NCBI GenBank assembly: GCA_004352715.1
Contig: SCFE01000106.1
Span: 1,556,591 to 1,620,590 of the forward strand
Reading direction: 5' to 3'
Source: Hofstenia miamia
Taxonomy: Eukaryota > Xenacoelomorpha > Acoela
Length of the DNA stretch: 64,000 nucleotides
Below, piece after piece: positions 52,785-64,000 of the stretch. The translations under genes were made by a program, and so were the position numbers. Every line of letters starts with the position of its first letter. The first letter of the stretch is position 1. Below the pieces are notes generated by a model, which was given only the letters and a program-made list of their open reading frames with translations, ran no database searches and was not told the origin of the DNA.

Positions 52785-55420
52785 GAAATGTTATTCTAGT
52801 TTATTTCCTTCCAACTATTTTACAGATAGTCTCATGCAAATAGACCATATCAATAAAACAATGTTAATATAAAATCTATCAAATAAATTCCCCTTCTATG
52901 TAAATCCAGTCGGTCGGTATACTATAAATTACATAGATGGGAGCGAATAATTACTTCCAGTTCAACTTCACTTACTAACACTAGCTGCATAGAAATACTG
53001 GGCGAAAATTATAAACTGTATTCTCTCGTTGAACTATGTCGATTTTACAAGGATTAGTTTTAAATAACCGAGGAAGTTTTGAAAATCTTCTTCAAAAAAT
53101 TTCAAGCACTCATAACGGAAGAACACGTTATAAAATCGTGCAATGTCGTAAAATCTTTAGATGCGCTTTTCGCGAAATATGATTCAGAAACCGCTTAATT
53201 TGGGTCAGTGGTTTTGGCTAACTAAATTAGTTCGGTTCGAGTCGGGTCGTGGTGGGTCCGTCACATATGTTAACATTATGATTGTGTCGGGTCGGGTCAA
53301 ATATATTAAAGGGTACTCAAAATGTTCCCGAACTTCTAAAATGTATATATTCTTAGAAGCCAAAAACATCAATACAATAAGTAGCTATTCAAAGCATTCA
53401 CCGGCACGGCAATGCAAAGCTGCCAACGATTTCGAAGTTTCTGAAATGTTCGTTGGAAGAACGATTGCTCCAATTCCTTTAAATGAGTTGAATTAGCCGT
53501 CTTTACGTCGTCGATATCGGGGAATCGTCTTCCTTTTAAACCTTCTTTATTGTTGGGAAGAGAAAAAAGTCATTTGGAGTAACTTAGAGATCTCCATTCT
53601 GAATTTTGAGGTGCTTCTACCAGTTTTACACTGTTGTTCTGCATACTAAAGAAATGTGACTACAGATTTTTGTGTAGCCTTGGTCGATAATAATCCTAGC
53701 ACTTTACTCGTAGCGGGAGTAATTACTTAGTTGTAGCAGTAAGGGTAGCACACATTTTTAAATTAATGAAATATATTTGATTTGATGTTCAATCAGTGGC
53801 ACATTTCAGTGCCAAAAATTGAATTATTAGCCAAAATCATGAGGATGTTTAGCCATAGCCGAAATGTTTTTAGCTTGACAGCGGCTATATCCGCTGCTAA
53901 ATTCTGTAGCTGCAATTTTCTACTCGATAGGCCTTATCGATCATCTAACCTGTTTGAATAAAATTTTTGACAAGTTTGAAGCATAATTTGATATAACACT
54001 GAGTTCCCCAATTTATCCACTTTTAAATGAGAATCCAAAATGCACAAAAATTAAATGCATCACAATACATGTATATAACCAAGTGAAATTGGCAAAAGTG
54101 CACTAAAAATAGATAAAGAAAGATGGTCTCATCTTGTAAAACAGAAAATTCGGGTATTTACTGAAAATTCTGGTATTTTAGCAGAAAAACTAAACTTTAG
54201 TAATTTAAATGATATTGAAAGTTGATATTCAAATACGAGTTGTGATGCCAATTTATACTGGAGTGGAATAGGGGGAAATACGAACCGATTTGCAATAAGT
54301 AATTGAAAATGCATTGACTATATTTTTCACGTAAAACTTGTGCGATGACAAGAAATGTGTTTGCTATTAGCCATCCTCCTCTGAAAATGAGAGTTTTGAA
54401 GGCTTCAACATTACAAAATTAAGCAATATAATATAATTCTAAAAATCAATGGACAATTTAGTGAAAATTAATAGTTTACATATATTTTAGTTCAGGGCTT
54501 AGGAGAGTTGTGTCAGAATGTTAATTTTATGTGCTTACTTTATGTGTTACTAATTATACATGGTTCGGTTGGGGTCGTTTCGGTTCAGGTGTTAAGGATT
54601 TTTGTGGGACTGGTCCAATATTTTCGATGAGTTTACAACTCTTTTGAATGCGGATTGAACATTATACTTACAAAAACAAAATATTTGAAGTTATTTCTTG
54701 TTTTTAAAGGCTTTAAAACCATTTATTATAAGAACATTTGACATAGGGAGAATTGTAATCTCTTAAAAAAATCAAATTTTTTTCATTGAAGTTAATGGGC
54801 CTACTTTCACAATCATAACTAATAAATGTTTCTTAGGACACATCTTCACAATAAGCGAAGCATATTTACCCAAAATCTGTCTATATCAAAAGATTTTCAA
54901 ATTTCTTAATAGGCTTCTATAAAATTGTTCGAAAGTGTAAACAAAACGATTTGTAGCTTCAAAGTCACGTGAAGCCTTAAAGCAAAAATACAATACTCTT
55001 TGGTACAATCTGTGAAAATATTCATTGTGTATGTATCACGTATGTAGCGCTGTAATCTTTGACTTAACAGAATAGTTTCATAGAAACTATAGTTTTCCAT
55101 TTCACTATATGATTTCGATGTAATGCAGATCATACTTAATATAAATAAATCTTCAATTCATAACATAAATTTTTCTTTGACATTAAAGTCCATAATAGAA
55201 TCATTTACTACGAAAAATTGTCATGGTTGGCATAACGCAATTCTCTTAAACAAAAGAGAGTGCCTATTTGAGAGAATAATTGCTTGTTCTTTGGGAGATG
55301 TTTCTATTATGAGTGAACAATATTTGGCTCATAGAGCAAAATGTTCTTAGTAATTATGGCGAATCTTAAGTCAAGCGAATAATGACTAACGTGACCAACG
55401 TGAAATTATTATTTGTTATA

Positions 55421-55432
55421 GTTACGGTTGCT
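55421..55432 (+). promoter_or_regulatory. Conserved upstream element GTTACGGTTGCT (gene 4)
   Basis: Identical to the gene 3 element at the same distance from the ATG. The bases before (ATAGTTACGG) and after (TTTGA.CAAG) also match, so conservation extends beyond the motif. Confidence 0.55.
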
Positions 55433-55450
55433 TTGAACAAGCAATAACGT

Positions 55451-55464
55451 ATCACCATAGCAAA
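55451..55464 (+). promoter_or_regulatory. X-box-like site upstream of beta-tubulin 4
   Basis: ATCACCATAGCAAA, two bases from the RFX consensus, 60 nt before the ATG. Followed, as in gene 3, by a conserved CAAG(C/T)ATCATTTCG stretch. Confidence 0.55.
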
Positions 55465-55524
55465 CTTACTTCAAGCATCATTTCGTTAGTGTACTTCTAA
55501 CAGAGCAGTAGATTTTTTAACAAC

Positions 55525-57349
<1,825 letters not shown>

Positions 57350-57963
57350 ATTTGTACATCATTAAATTCAATACACGTTTTAACACCTTAGTTTTTACTC
57401 AACTTTATGCAAATAATTTGTAAAATTGTAAACTTTCTGTTATGCCAAATGGAGGCTACAACCGATTCTTGGGTACATATTTGAAATGTATCATTTAGAA
57501 CAAATCTAAGTTACTACTTAAATAAAGGTACTTTGCTACTTCTAATCAATTAATATTTATAATGCATATTTCTACATCAGTATTGACTTACACCGAAAAT
57601 TTGTATTCTAATAAAAATTGATATAGAATCTTACTTATTTATACAACAAGCTAAGAAATACAATAATATTTATTATCCATCAAATTTGTTATGCACGAAT
57701 ATAATAGAAAGGACATAGATCTCTGTTCTGTAAAATTAAACAGACTTTTTGTAGAAATAATAAATAAAGATTTTTCCAAAGTCTGTACTATTGATGATAC
57801 AGAATATAAAATTGTTTTACAAGTGCTGAACTAATTTAGAAGGGGTTTTCTATTTAGAAATTTTTCCTGATTTTCGTAATTCAACTTCATGCAAGCTTAA
57901 TTTCTTTTACAAAAACATCAATAATACAGGAAATGTATCTAGGACTTAAGTATAGATAAACGT

Positions 57964-57964
<1 letters not shown>
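57350..57964. other. 3' flank of beta-tubulin 4
   Basis: AT-rich, containing the 3' UTR of gene 4 and then nothing recognisable up to the AAT repeat. Confidence 0.6.
57521..57526 (+). terminator. Candidate polyadenylation signal of beta-tubulin 4
   Basis: AATAAA 171 nt after the stop codon, the first canonical hexamer in the 3' flank. Confidence 0.5.
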
Positions 57965-58002
<38 letters not shown>

Positions 58003-58033
58003 TATTATTATTATTATAATTATAATAATAATA
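57965..58033. repeat. (AAT)n microsatellite
   Basis: AAT repeats followed by the complementary ATT phase, giving an AAT...ATT palindrome. It forms the 5' junction of the R2-like LINE fragment. Confidence 0.9.
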
Positions 58034-59320
58034 CGTGGGCGATACCAGTGTTGAGATATTCGGCAGGAATAGTTAGATGGAACCAGAATGAACTTAGGGA
58101 GCTAGACAGGGAGACAAGGAAGATACTATCAGCAGAGAGAGCATTCAACCTGATGTAGATAGGCTGTACATGGCAAGGCATAACGGAGGAAAGGGTTGCT
58201 AAGTGTGGAGGAAACTGTAGAAGCAGAAGCACTAGGGCTAAAGGAGTATGTAGAAGCACAACCTAGAGGATTAATACTGGAGGTCACTAAGGAGTTAAGG
58301 AAGATAAGAACTGAGAGTGAAGGAAAGAAGGTATACCAGAGTAGGATGGAATCAGAGAGACAAACAAGGTATAGGCAGAAGGCAATGCATGGAGAATACT
58401 GGAGGACCGCAGAAATGTGTGACAGAGAAGAGAGCAACAAGTGGTTAAAGAAGGCAGGACTGAAGAGAGAAACAGAAGCACTGATAATGGCAGCACAGGA
58501 GCAAGCAATAAGAACAAACTGGGTGAAGAAGCATATAGACAGAAGAGTAGANNNNNNNNNNNNNNNNNNNNNNNNNNNNNNNNNNNNNNNNNNNNNNNNN
58601 NNNNNNNNNNNNNNNNNNNNNNNNNNNNNNNNNNNNNNNNNNNNNNNNNNNNNNNNNNNNNNNNNNNNNNNNNNNNNNNNNNNNNNNNNNNNNNNNNNNN
58701 NNNNNNNNNNNNNNNNNNNNNNNNNNNNNNNNNNNNNNNNNNNNAAGTTGGCACAGAATGAGTATAAGTTCAGGCATGACAAGGTGGGAAGAATGGTACA
58801 CTGGAGCTTGAGCAGGCAGCATGGGTTAGAAGCAGGAGACAAGCGGTATGAGCACAAGCCAAAGGGCGTCATAGAAAATGAGAAGGTTAAGATACTGTGA
58901 GACTTCAACATACATACAAACAAGGTGATAGAAGCACGGAGGCCAGACATAGTAGTGGTATACAAAGAGAACAGATTGGGAACAGTGATAGACATAGCAG
59001 TACCAAAGGACAGAAATGTAGAAAGCAAGGAGAAAGAGAATATAGACAAGTATAGAGAGTTGGCAGAGGAAATTCAAGAGGGTTAAGTAGTCCCGGTAGT
59101 TGTAGGAGCACTAGGAGCAGTGAGTAAGAAGCATAAATGATACCGAGAAGAGTTGGGAGTACCAAAGTGGGGAGGAGCAGTAGCACAGAAGGCAGCATTG
59201 TTAGGTACAGCAAGAGTCCTGAGGAAAGCTCTCAGACTCCCTTGGAACTGGTGAGTTCCCCAAACTGAGAGGAATACCAGCATGAAGCTGTGAGAGTTAA
59301 GAATAATATTAATAATAATA
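58031..59320 (+). pseudogene. R2-like non-LTR retrotransposon, C-terminal part
   Basis: The plus strand encodes the region after the reverse transcriptase: WAIPVLRYSAGIVRWNQNEL, then DVDRLYMARHNGGKG, then VEETVEAEALGLKEYVEAQ. After an N gap come the Lys/Arg-rich segment and a restriction-like endonuclease, RRPDIVVVY followed by VIDIAVPKDRNVESKEK, whose PD...D pattern marks the active site of R2/NeSL-type elements. A conserved tail follows: VVPVVVGALGAVSKK and GTARVLRKALRLPW. It has frameshifts near 58150 and 58192 and in-frame stops (TGA at about 58898, TAA near 59086, TGA near 59138). The sequence ends in a CAGC-ATGAA-GCTG hairpin and an AAT tail. 5'-truncated, inactive. Confidence 0.82.
58552..58744. 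other. Assembly gap (193 N) inside the R2-like LINE
   Basis: N run. The expected zinc-knuckle upstream of the endonuclease would fall here, so its absence cannot be judged. Confidence 1.
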
Positions 59321-59640
59321 ATTTAAGACTTGATTATCCCTACTGAGGATTTAAAAAAATAGAAAAAAAATACATTAACACCGACAAGAAGCGCTAATGC
59401 ATGCAAGTTAGTAAGTACATGAGTTATGAATATTGAAGTAATTGGCAGTCAGATTAGTTAAAGTATGTTTGAGTTTGCGTTTGAAGGCTGGAAACTCGTC
59501 ATAGAAATCGACTTGGTGAGAACAATCGAGGTCTTTTGCTGTTCTCACAGCTCTGCTGAAATAATTGTTCTCACTACCGAATTTCTTATACTTTCTCTTG
59601 AGGTAGTTGTTGGTCGCAAAACAGAACCCTAACTAGTACA
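59303..59640 (-). pseudogene. CR1/Jockey-type LINE 3' end, copy 1
   Basis: The minus strand reads NNYLKRKYKKFGSENNYFSR, AVRTAKDLDCSHQVDFYDEF and FKRKLKHTL to a stop near 59419, like the last block of CR1/Jockey ORF2 (NYFxxRxVxxWNxLPxxxV...FKxxL). The 3' tail is AT-rich and ends at the AAT repeat shared with the R2-like element on the opposite strand. Confidence 0.6.
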
Positions 59641-59686
59641 TAATCGGATATATTAAGATCCATTTTCTGATGTAATAATTTGTAGC

Positions 59687-59730
59687 ACAGCATGAAGCTG
59701 TGCGAAGTAAGAAATAATAATAATAATAAA
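59687..59730 (+). repeat. Orphan LINE 3' tail: ACAGC-ATGAA-GCTGT hairpin plus AAT repeat
   Basis: Repeats the end of the R2-like LINE (59278-59320): the same hairpin with a full 5-bp stem here, then a short linker GCGAAGTAAGA and AATAATAATAA. It is a second, extremely truncated copy of that element or a close relative. Confidence 0.6.
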
Positions 59731-60480
59731 ATGACTTTATTTAAAACTTAATAACAAAAATATTAAAAATTAAATGCAGAAAAACAAATATTACAGGGGC
59801 AGAAAAGAAACTTTTTACATGTATATGAATTATCATATTCAGTGCCTAAGAAGCTTAGCATATGACGCATTAATTTAACTTTAAAAATTCTAGGAGTATC
59901 AAAAACAGAGATATCTGTTTTAATGTGCAAGTAATTTGCAAGCCTTGTAACACGATTAAAATAAGATTGCCGAGTCTTTGTTTTAAGTTTTGATATTTGA
60001 AATAAAGTAATAGAACTTGATCGAAGATTATATCGCAATGGTACATAAAATAAAATGTTACGAAAGATGTCAAAATCATAAATATCATGTAATAATGCAT
60101 TGAACATCTCCATATCTTTGTATTGAAACAAAAGTAATATTGAATGCAAATTTAGAGCAATAAGTTTATCATTATAATTATCCACTTAGCACATCTTCCT
60201 TGAAAATTTTCAAGACGTGAGATATCTGAAAATGATGGAAACCATACAGGAGAAGCATACATCAAGATGGATAAAATCATAGTTTTATAAAGAGTAATTT
60301 TGGTAGATGTATTGGTGATATATGGCAAAGAACGACGTAAAAACATAAAAACACGATTGCATTTTACTATTTTGTGAGATATATGGTCAGACCAGGATAA
60401 GTTATTGTTGTATAAATTGTCTTACATATTTTAGTGACTTTTATGTCGTGGAAGTTTTTCATGAGCAATAATTTGTGTCT
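59712..60480 (-). pseudogene. CR1/Jockey-type LINE RT remnant, copy 2
   Basis: The minus strand reads WSDHISHKIVKCNRVFMFLR, RSLPYITNTSTKITLYKTMI, LMYASPVWFPSFSDISRLEN and FQGRCAKWI, then in the next frame NYNDKLIALNLHSILL, KDMEMFNALLHDIYDFD and TRQSYFNRVTRLANYL, with a stop at 59763. This is the C-terminal reverse transcriptase thumb and tail of a CR1/Jockey ORF2. A frameshift lies near 60183. The 3' end reaches an AAT/ATT repeat. A weak AATAAA precedes the tail on this strand. Confidence 0.8.
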
Positions 60481-60984
60481 AAATGTTTTATTTCCCTGGA
60501 TTGATGTATTTTGAAATAATTACTTCATAGATAGTGAATTGTGACATTGTAGGCGATTCTAAATTCTACATGTATGCAATATTATGTAAACGAGTACAGT
60601 AAATTAACATCGAAGAATATGTTATAATTGCAACTCATTCTTGGAAGATCATTTATAATTTCTTGCATTAATATTCTTGCAAGTCTTACAAAAAACGTAT
60701 GAAATGTGGTAATTTTTTGATGTTTTAAATAAAAAACTTGCATGAACAATTTATTGAACTAGGTAGCCAAAGATTTATTAAAACTAAATTTTAAGGGTGC
60801 TCAATATATGACAATAATTTATACATTAGTTAAAATTTCCTGCAAATTTAGTTTTCCTCAAAATAATTAAAAAATGTATGAACTTACAGAATCAAAATGT
60901 TATTAATGATGCTTAGAAATCTTTTAATCAATAAAGTATTAAAAAATTATAACAATTGAATTATATTTAACACTCTTAAAGGTA

Positions 60985-61018
<34 letters not shown>

Positions 61019-61144
61019 NNNNNNNNNNNNNNNNNNNNNNNNNNNNNNNNNNNNNNNNNNNNNNNNNNNNNNNNNNNNNNNNNNNNNNNNNNNNNNNNNN
61101 NNNNNNNNNNNNNNNNNNNNNNNNNNNNNNNNNNNNNNNNNNNN

Positions 61145-61178
<34 letters not shown>

Positions 61179-62700
61179 GGCTTGATCCAAAACAACAAAT
61201 GCCTACTTGACTTTATAATTTACCTATGATAACCAATTGACACATTATGATTGAATTAAGTAAAAGACAGTCTTTATAATTTCAATTATATTCAATTCCA
61301 TGAATTGTGAAAAAGCAGTTTAAGAACTCTAATGAAAATTTAAAACCATCAATAAATGTAAATAGAATGTAATGCCCAACATTCATTATTTTGTTTTAGA
61401 AATGTATTTTATGCTTTATAAGAAATGCTATTATGTTAAACAAAATAGTTAGTTGTGTTTCACTACACAGTATTGGCTTCGATCATAGACATTGTAATTA
61501 TAATTAGTAATTAGCAATTTGCATTATTATGTACTATTTTTGGTTTAGAAGTAATTACCACATTCATGTTTATTTGTGAATGTTATAATTACAAAATAAA
61601 TGATTTTTATAAATACCACTTGTATTTGAACATCGAGTTATGCTAAAACCTCAGTGTTTTAGGTATAGCATAAAGTGAGACAAATGCAAGATAAAATTTT
61701 ACTTTTGTACCAATAGTTACAGGGACCATTTTTTTTAAATTTAAAAATGCTATGAAATTTTCTCCACATAATTTCAATTGGCTGATGTTATTTGAGGAAG
61801 TACAGGTATGATACAACACTCCTAATTCCTACTACCAAAATTGTTATGATAATAAATTGTTCTTACTACATTGACTAAAAGTACTTTTGCTTAAAAACAG
61901 TAACGTTTAATCCACTGTTAAGTATACAATTTCAATGCATATATTAGATAGTATACACTTAAGGAACTAGGATTCTTCGAAACCACTCAGTCCCATAAAG
62001 CTAGGACTAATATTTCAGAAAGAATCGGAGTAGAAAGGGGCTGGGAACATAAGTATGGCCACGAATTTCCCATATTATTCCTCATCATTTTGAACAAAAT
62101 AGATGCTATGCCGTGAAACCAATGGAAATATGGACCAGAAAATTTCATGACACAGGGACCAATTGTAACGGCACTAAATGAGACTGATATCAATATAATT
62201 CAACCAGGAAAATTAAATTAGAATATATTAAAAACATTAAAGTTCTATAATGCTGTTAAAATAACAAAAAATGATATTCAAACAAGTATTCTGATACTCT
62301 AATTGTAAATGATTATAAATTTCTGACACAACTAACTTGCATTTGACATACTGAGATCTATCTTCATGAGAAATTAAGAATTACGCAAATGATTTCAAAG
62401 CATTGCCACACAAAAAATTACTGGCTTGGAGATTTACTGGTCAATGATTTGACTTCTCGATGCTCTTCCGCTTACTTTCAAGAGCGGAGCGCGCATGTCC
62501 TTCTCCCGATTAGCAATTTGTAATAAGATTTATTGGTTTTATCTAATATTAGGTAATATTGGTACGCATTGCCTAGGTGATTAAGGCGGAATTGGGTGAT
62601 TACGAGGGTTTGTGAAATTTTTTGCGGCTGCTAAGTATTTCAACCATTCGTCAAATGTTTACTTCGTAGCGTTTGTTTCATATGAAAATATTTTCGGTGC
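60481..62700. other. AT-rich intergenic DNA with a gapped TA repeat
   Basis: TA repeats at 60990-61018 and 61145-61176 flank a 126-N gap (61019-61144). A 68-codon open frame on the minus strand (61987-62193) has a protein-like composition (PYFHWFHGIASILFKMMRNN), but I do not recognise it. No other gene-like sequence. Confidence 0.45.
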
Positions 62701-62731
62701 ACCCGTATTTCCTCAAGGTAGACTCCATAAA

Positions 62732-63095
62732 CCTAGAGCTGGGCGCCAGCCGGCTGAGCCGTCGCCGCTGACATATTTTAGATCAGCCAGCCACCGGAAA
62801 ATTTAGTCGGCTGAGCCTATTAATAACTAAAACGAAATGTGTCATAAAAAGAAGCAGCATTTAATGTCTTTGATGTGGTAGCGACTTTTAGAAATTGATT
62901 AGGTTATGTCGTATTAATCAAATTGCCTGTAAACGTATGATGATGAACCTTTTTTCAGATAGATAGTTTCATAATACTGGTTGCATCATATATACGGTTT
63001 TTACAGGGCTCTAGGCCTTTTAAAGTTTCCATATGGAATATTATACAGTCTAATCTAGTTCTATAGATGTCGCTCAGCCGGCTGGGCATCAAACA
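62732..63095. repeat. Repeat with CAGCCGGCTGAG inverted ends, boundaries unclear
   Basis: CGCCAGCCGGCTGAGCC at about 62743-62760 and its inverted counterpart GCTCAGCCGGCTGGGC at about 63073-63088 enclose AT-rich DNA. It probably represents a transposon remnant of hAT type, but no target duplication could be matched. Confidence 0.45.
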
Positions 63096-63117
63096 TTGCG
63101 TTCAATTTTTCCTAAAT

Positions 63118-63440
63118 TTTAAAAAAGGTTCCCTTTTGGGTCATAGCTTCGACATCAGTCTCAGTGGCGTCCAGTAATTCATTTAATTCCTTTTGTTCAG
63201 ATTCGTCGTCAGAAGTTCCCGCTTTAGTCAAATTGACTCGGAGGAGACTGTCTGGTAATGTTTGTGAATTTACAAGTAGAAACTATGTGAGTCGACTGTT
63301 CTCCTGTTGGAGGTTCTTTAGCCATTGAGTATCAGACTGATAAACATCTGACCTGTGCTGCGCTTCCTGTTAAATTGATTTAACATTTCGTTGCAGGCTA
63401 AGTTCACTTTCGCACAATTTTACGACATGTGTGAGGTCTC
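63118..63440 (-). pseudogene. Coiled-coil-like coding remnant with in-frame stops
   Basis: One minus-strand frame reads DLTHVVKLCESELSLQRNV, then after a stop QEAQHRSDVYQSDTQWLKNL and QQENSRL, then after a second stop LPDSLLRVNLTKAGTSDDES and EQKELNELLDATETDVEAMT. The sequence is charged, heptad-like and far more protein-like than its surroundings. The second stop might fall in an intron, but no good donor is seen next to it. I read it as a pseudogene fragment of a coiled-coil protein; identity unknown. Confidence 0.45.
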
Positions 63441-64000
63441 ATAAATCCCTGGGGTTTCGACACGCAGAGTAGAGCCAAATAACTGAGGAGAACTGTGGAA
63501 AGGAGGAGGTAGCATCTCACGAAGTGCTTTCAGATCAGGTTTCGATTAAATACAGCGGAAACTGGAGGCCCATTTGTGCTACAAGATAGCAGACATTTGA
63601 AATCCCAACAAAAGGGTACACGGCAAGTCGAAGAAATGCATAGTAATGCAAAAAAATGTGGTTTCTAATTATATGGAAACGCTGGATGGAAAAGCGTGTT
63701 TATGACAGTCTAAACGCTTTTTAGCTGTACCAAGAGGCTACGAGAGCTCAAATCGCAAAAGAACTTATAGCGAGCTCGGAGCACAACACTGTCCTCTCAC
63801 GTATCACATCGGAGTTACCATGATGAATTGATAAATATAGAGGGGTCTGATTAACCCTATTCCGGGTCTCGATCTTTTGTCGAAGTTGTTATTCCCGGAC
63901 TCATTTCTGATCCCTACTTCTAAATAAATGTAATACTGAAGCTGCTCAGAATGTCAAGTAACTATTAATACCTTATTTAGGTAACATAGCACCCAGCCTC
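63441..64000. other. Right edge without recognised features
   Basis: Balanced base composition compared with the rest, but no supported gene, repeat boundary or RNA. Confidence 0.4.

Larger units (their letters stand above)
46811..55420. other. Long spacer between divergent tubulin genes 3 and 4
   Basis: 8.6 kb without an intact gene. It contains a probable decayed LINE (48950-50160), AT repeats, a piggyBac-like MITE (50503-50898) and an assembly artefact (51856-52161). 53190-53300 is rich in GGGTCGGGTC-type strings, like fragments at about 29230-29270 and 54565-54600, suggesting another eroded transposon family. The open frame 53161-53496 crosses this and is not recognised. Confidence 0.55.

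Noticed and set aside
53161-53496. 111-codon open frame as a gene
   Set aside because: It crosses GGGTCGGGTC-rich repeat sequence seen in other places in the window and shows no recognisable domain or splice context.
58898-59140. TGA read as Trp (alternative genetic code)
   Set aside because: The tubulin genes use standard codons, the LINE also has frameshifts and a TAA, and the copy is clearly dead.

Overview
The window is nuclear DNA from an invertebrate metazoan. It is AT-rich, its genes have GT-AG introns, the intergenic DNA is long and full of transposons, and the assembly contains N gaps. The conserved genes are animal-type beta-tubulins. The repeats (hAT, Tc1-like, Harbinger-like, piggyBac-like, Penelope-like, R2-like and CR1/Jockey-like LINEs) suit an aquatic invertebrate such as a cnidarian or tunicate, but I cannot fix the phylum from sequence alone.

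The only clearly intact host genes are four beta-tubulins. Each has three coding exons with introns at the same two places: after codon 19 (phase 0) and inside Gly93 (phase 1). Gene 1 (3897-12900, minus, 442 aa), gene 2 (29919-33889, minus, 443 aa) and gene 3 (44632-46705, minus, 445 aa) point left. Gene 4 (55525-57349, plus, 445 aa) points right, so genes 3 and 4 are head-to-head and encode almost the same protein. Genes 1 and 2 form the other sub-pair by exon 1 sequence and intron architecture. All four carry the MREI start and an EGEF-type acidic tail, and each has an RFX/X-box-like site about 60-80 nt upstream of its ATG. This suggests ciliary or axonemal supply, but expression is not visible here.

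Region by region: 1-489 is the 3' end of a gene of unknown function. 490-3896 shows nothing recognisable. 3897-12900 is beta-tubulin 1, whose 6 kb first intron holds a Tc1-like element and two MITEs. 13.3-16.8 kb is a pile of hAT elements, several nested, with perfect 8-bp target duplications. 16.8-29.9 kb holds a dead Tc1-like element, a small hAT MITE, a LINE remnant, a DUF659-type hAT pseudogene and AT-rich DNA. 29.9-33.9 kb is beta-tubulin 2, with an apparent assembly error in intron 1. 33.9-44.6 kb holds a GC-rich 694-bp insertion with an 11-bp target duplication, and a 3.7 kb hAT interval with a Penelope-like element nested in it. 44.6-57.3 kb is the divergent tubulin pair, separated by 8.8 kb of repeat-derived DNA. 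57.4-60.5 kb is a cluster of LINE 3' ends meeting at AAT repeats. 60.5-64 kb is mostly featureless, with a small coiled-coil-like coding remnant near the right edge.

I found no defence system, gene cluster pathway, CRISPR array, rRNA or tRNA. The observations most worth following are the shared promoter element of the tubulin cluster, Lys at beta-tubulin position 198 in three of four paralogs, independent insertion of the same MITE family into intron 1 of two tubulin genes, hammerhead-like ends on the Penelope element, and two places where single Ns bracket misplaced fragments.
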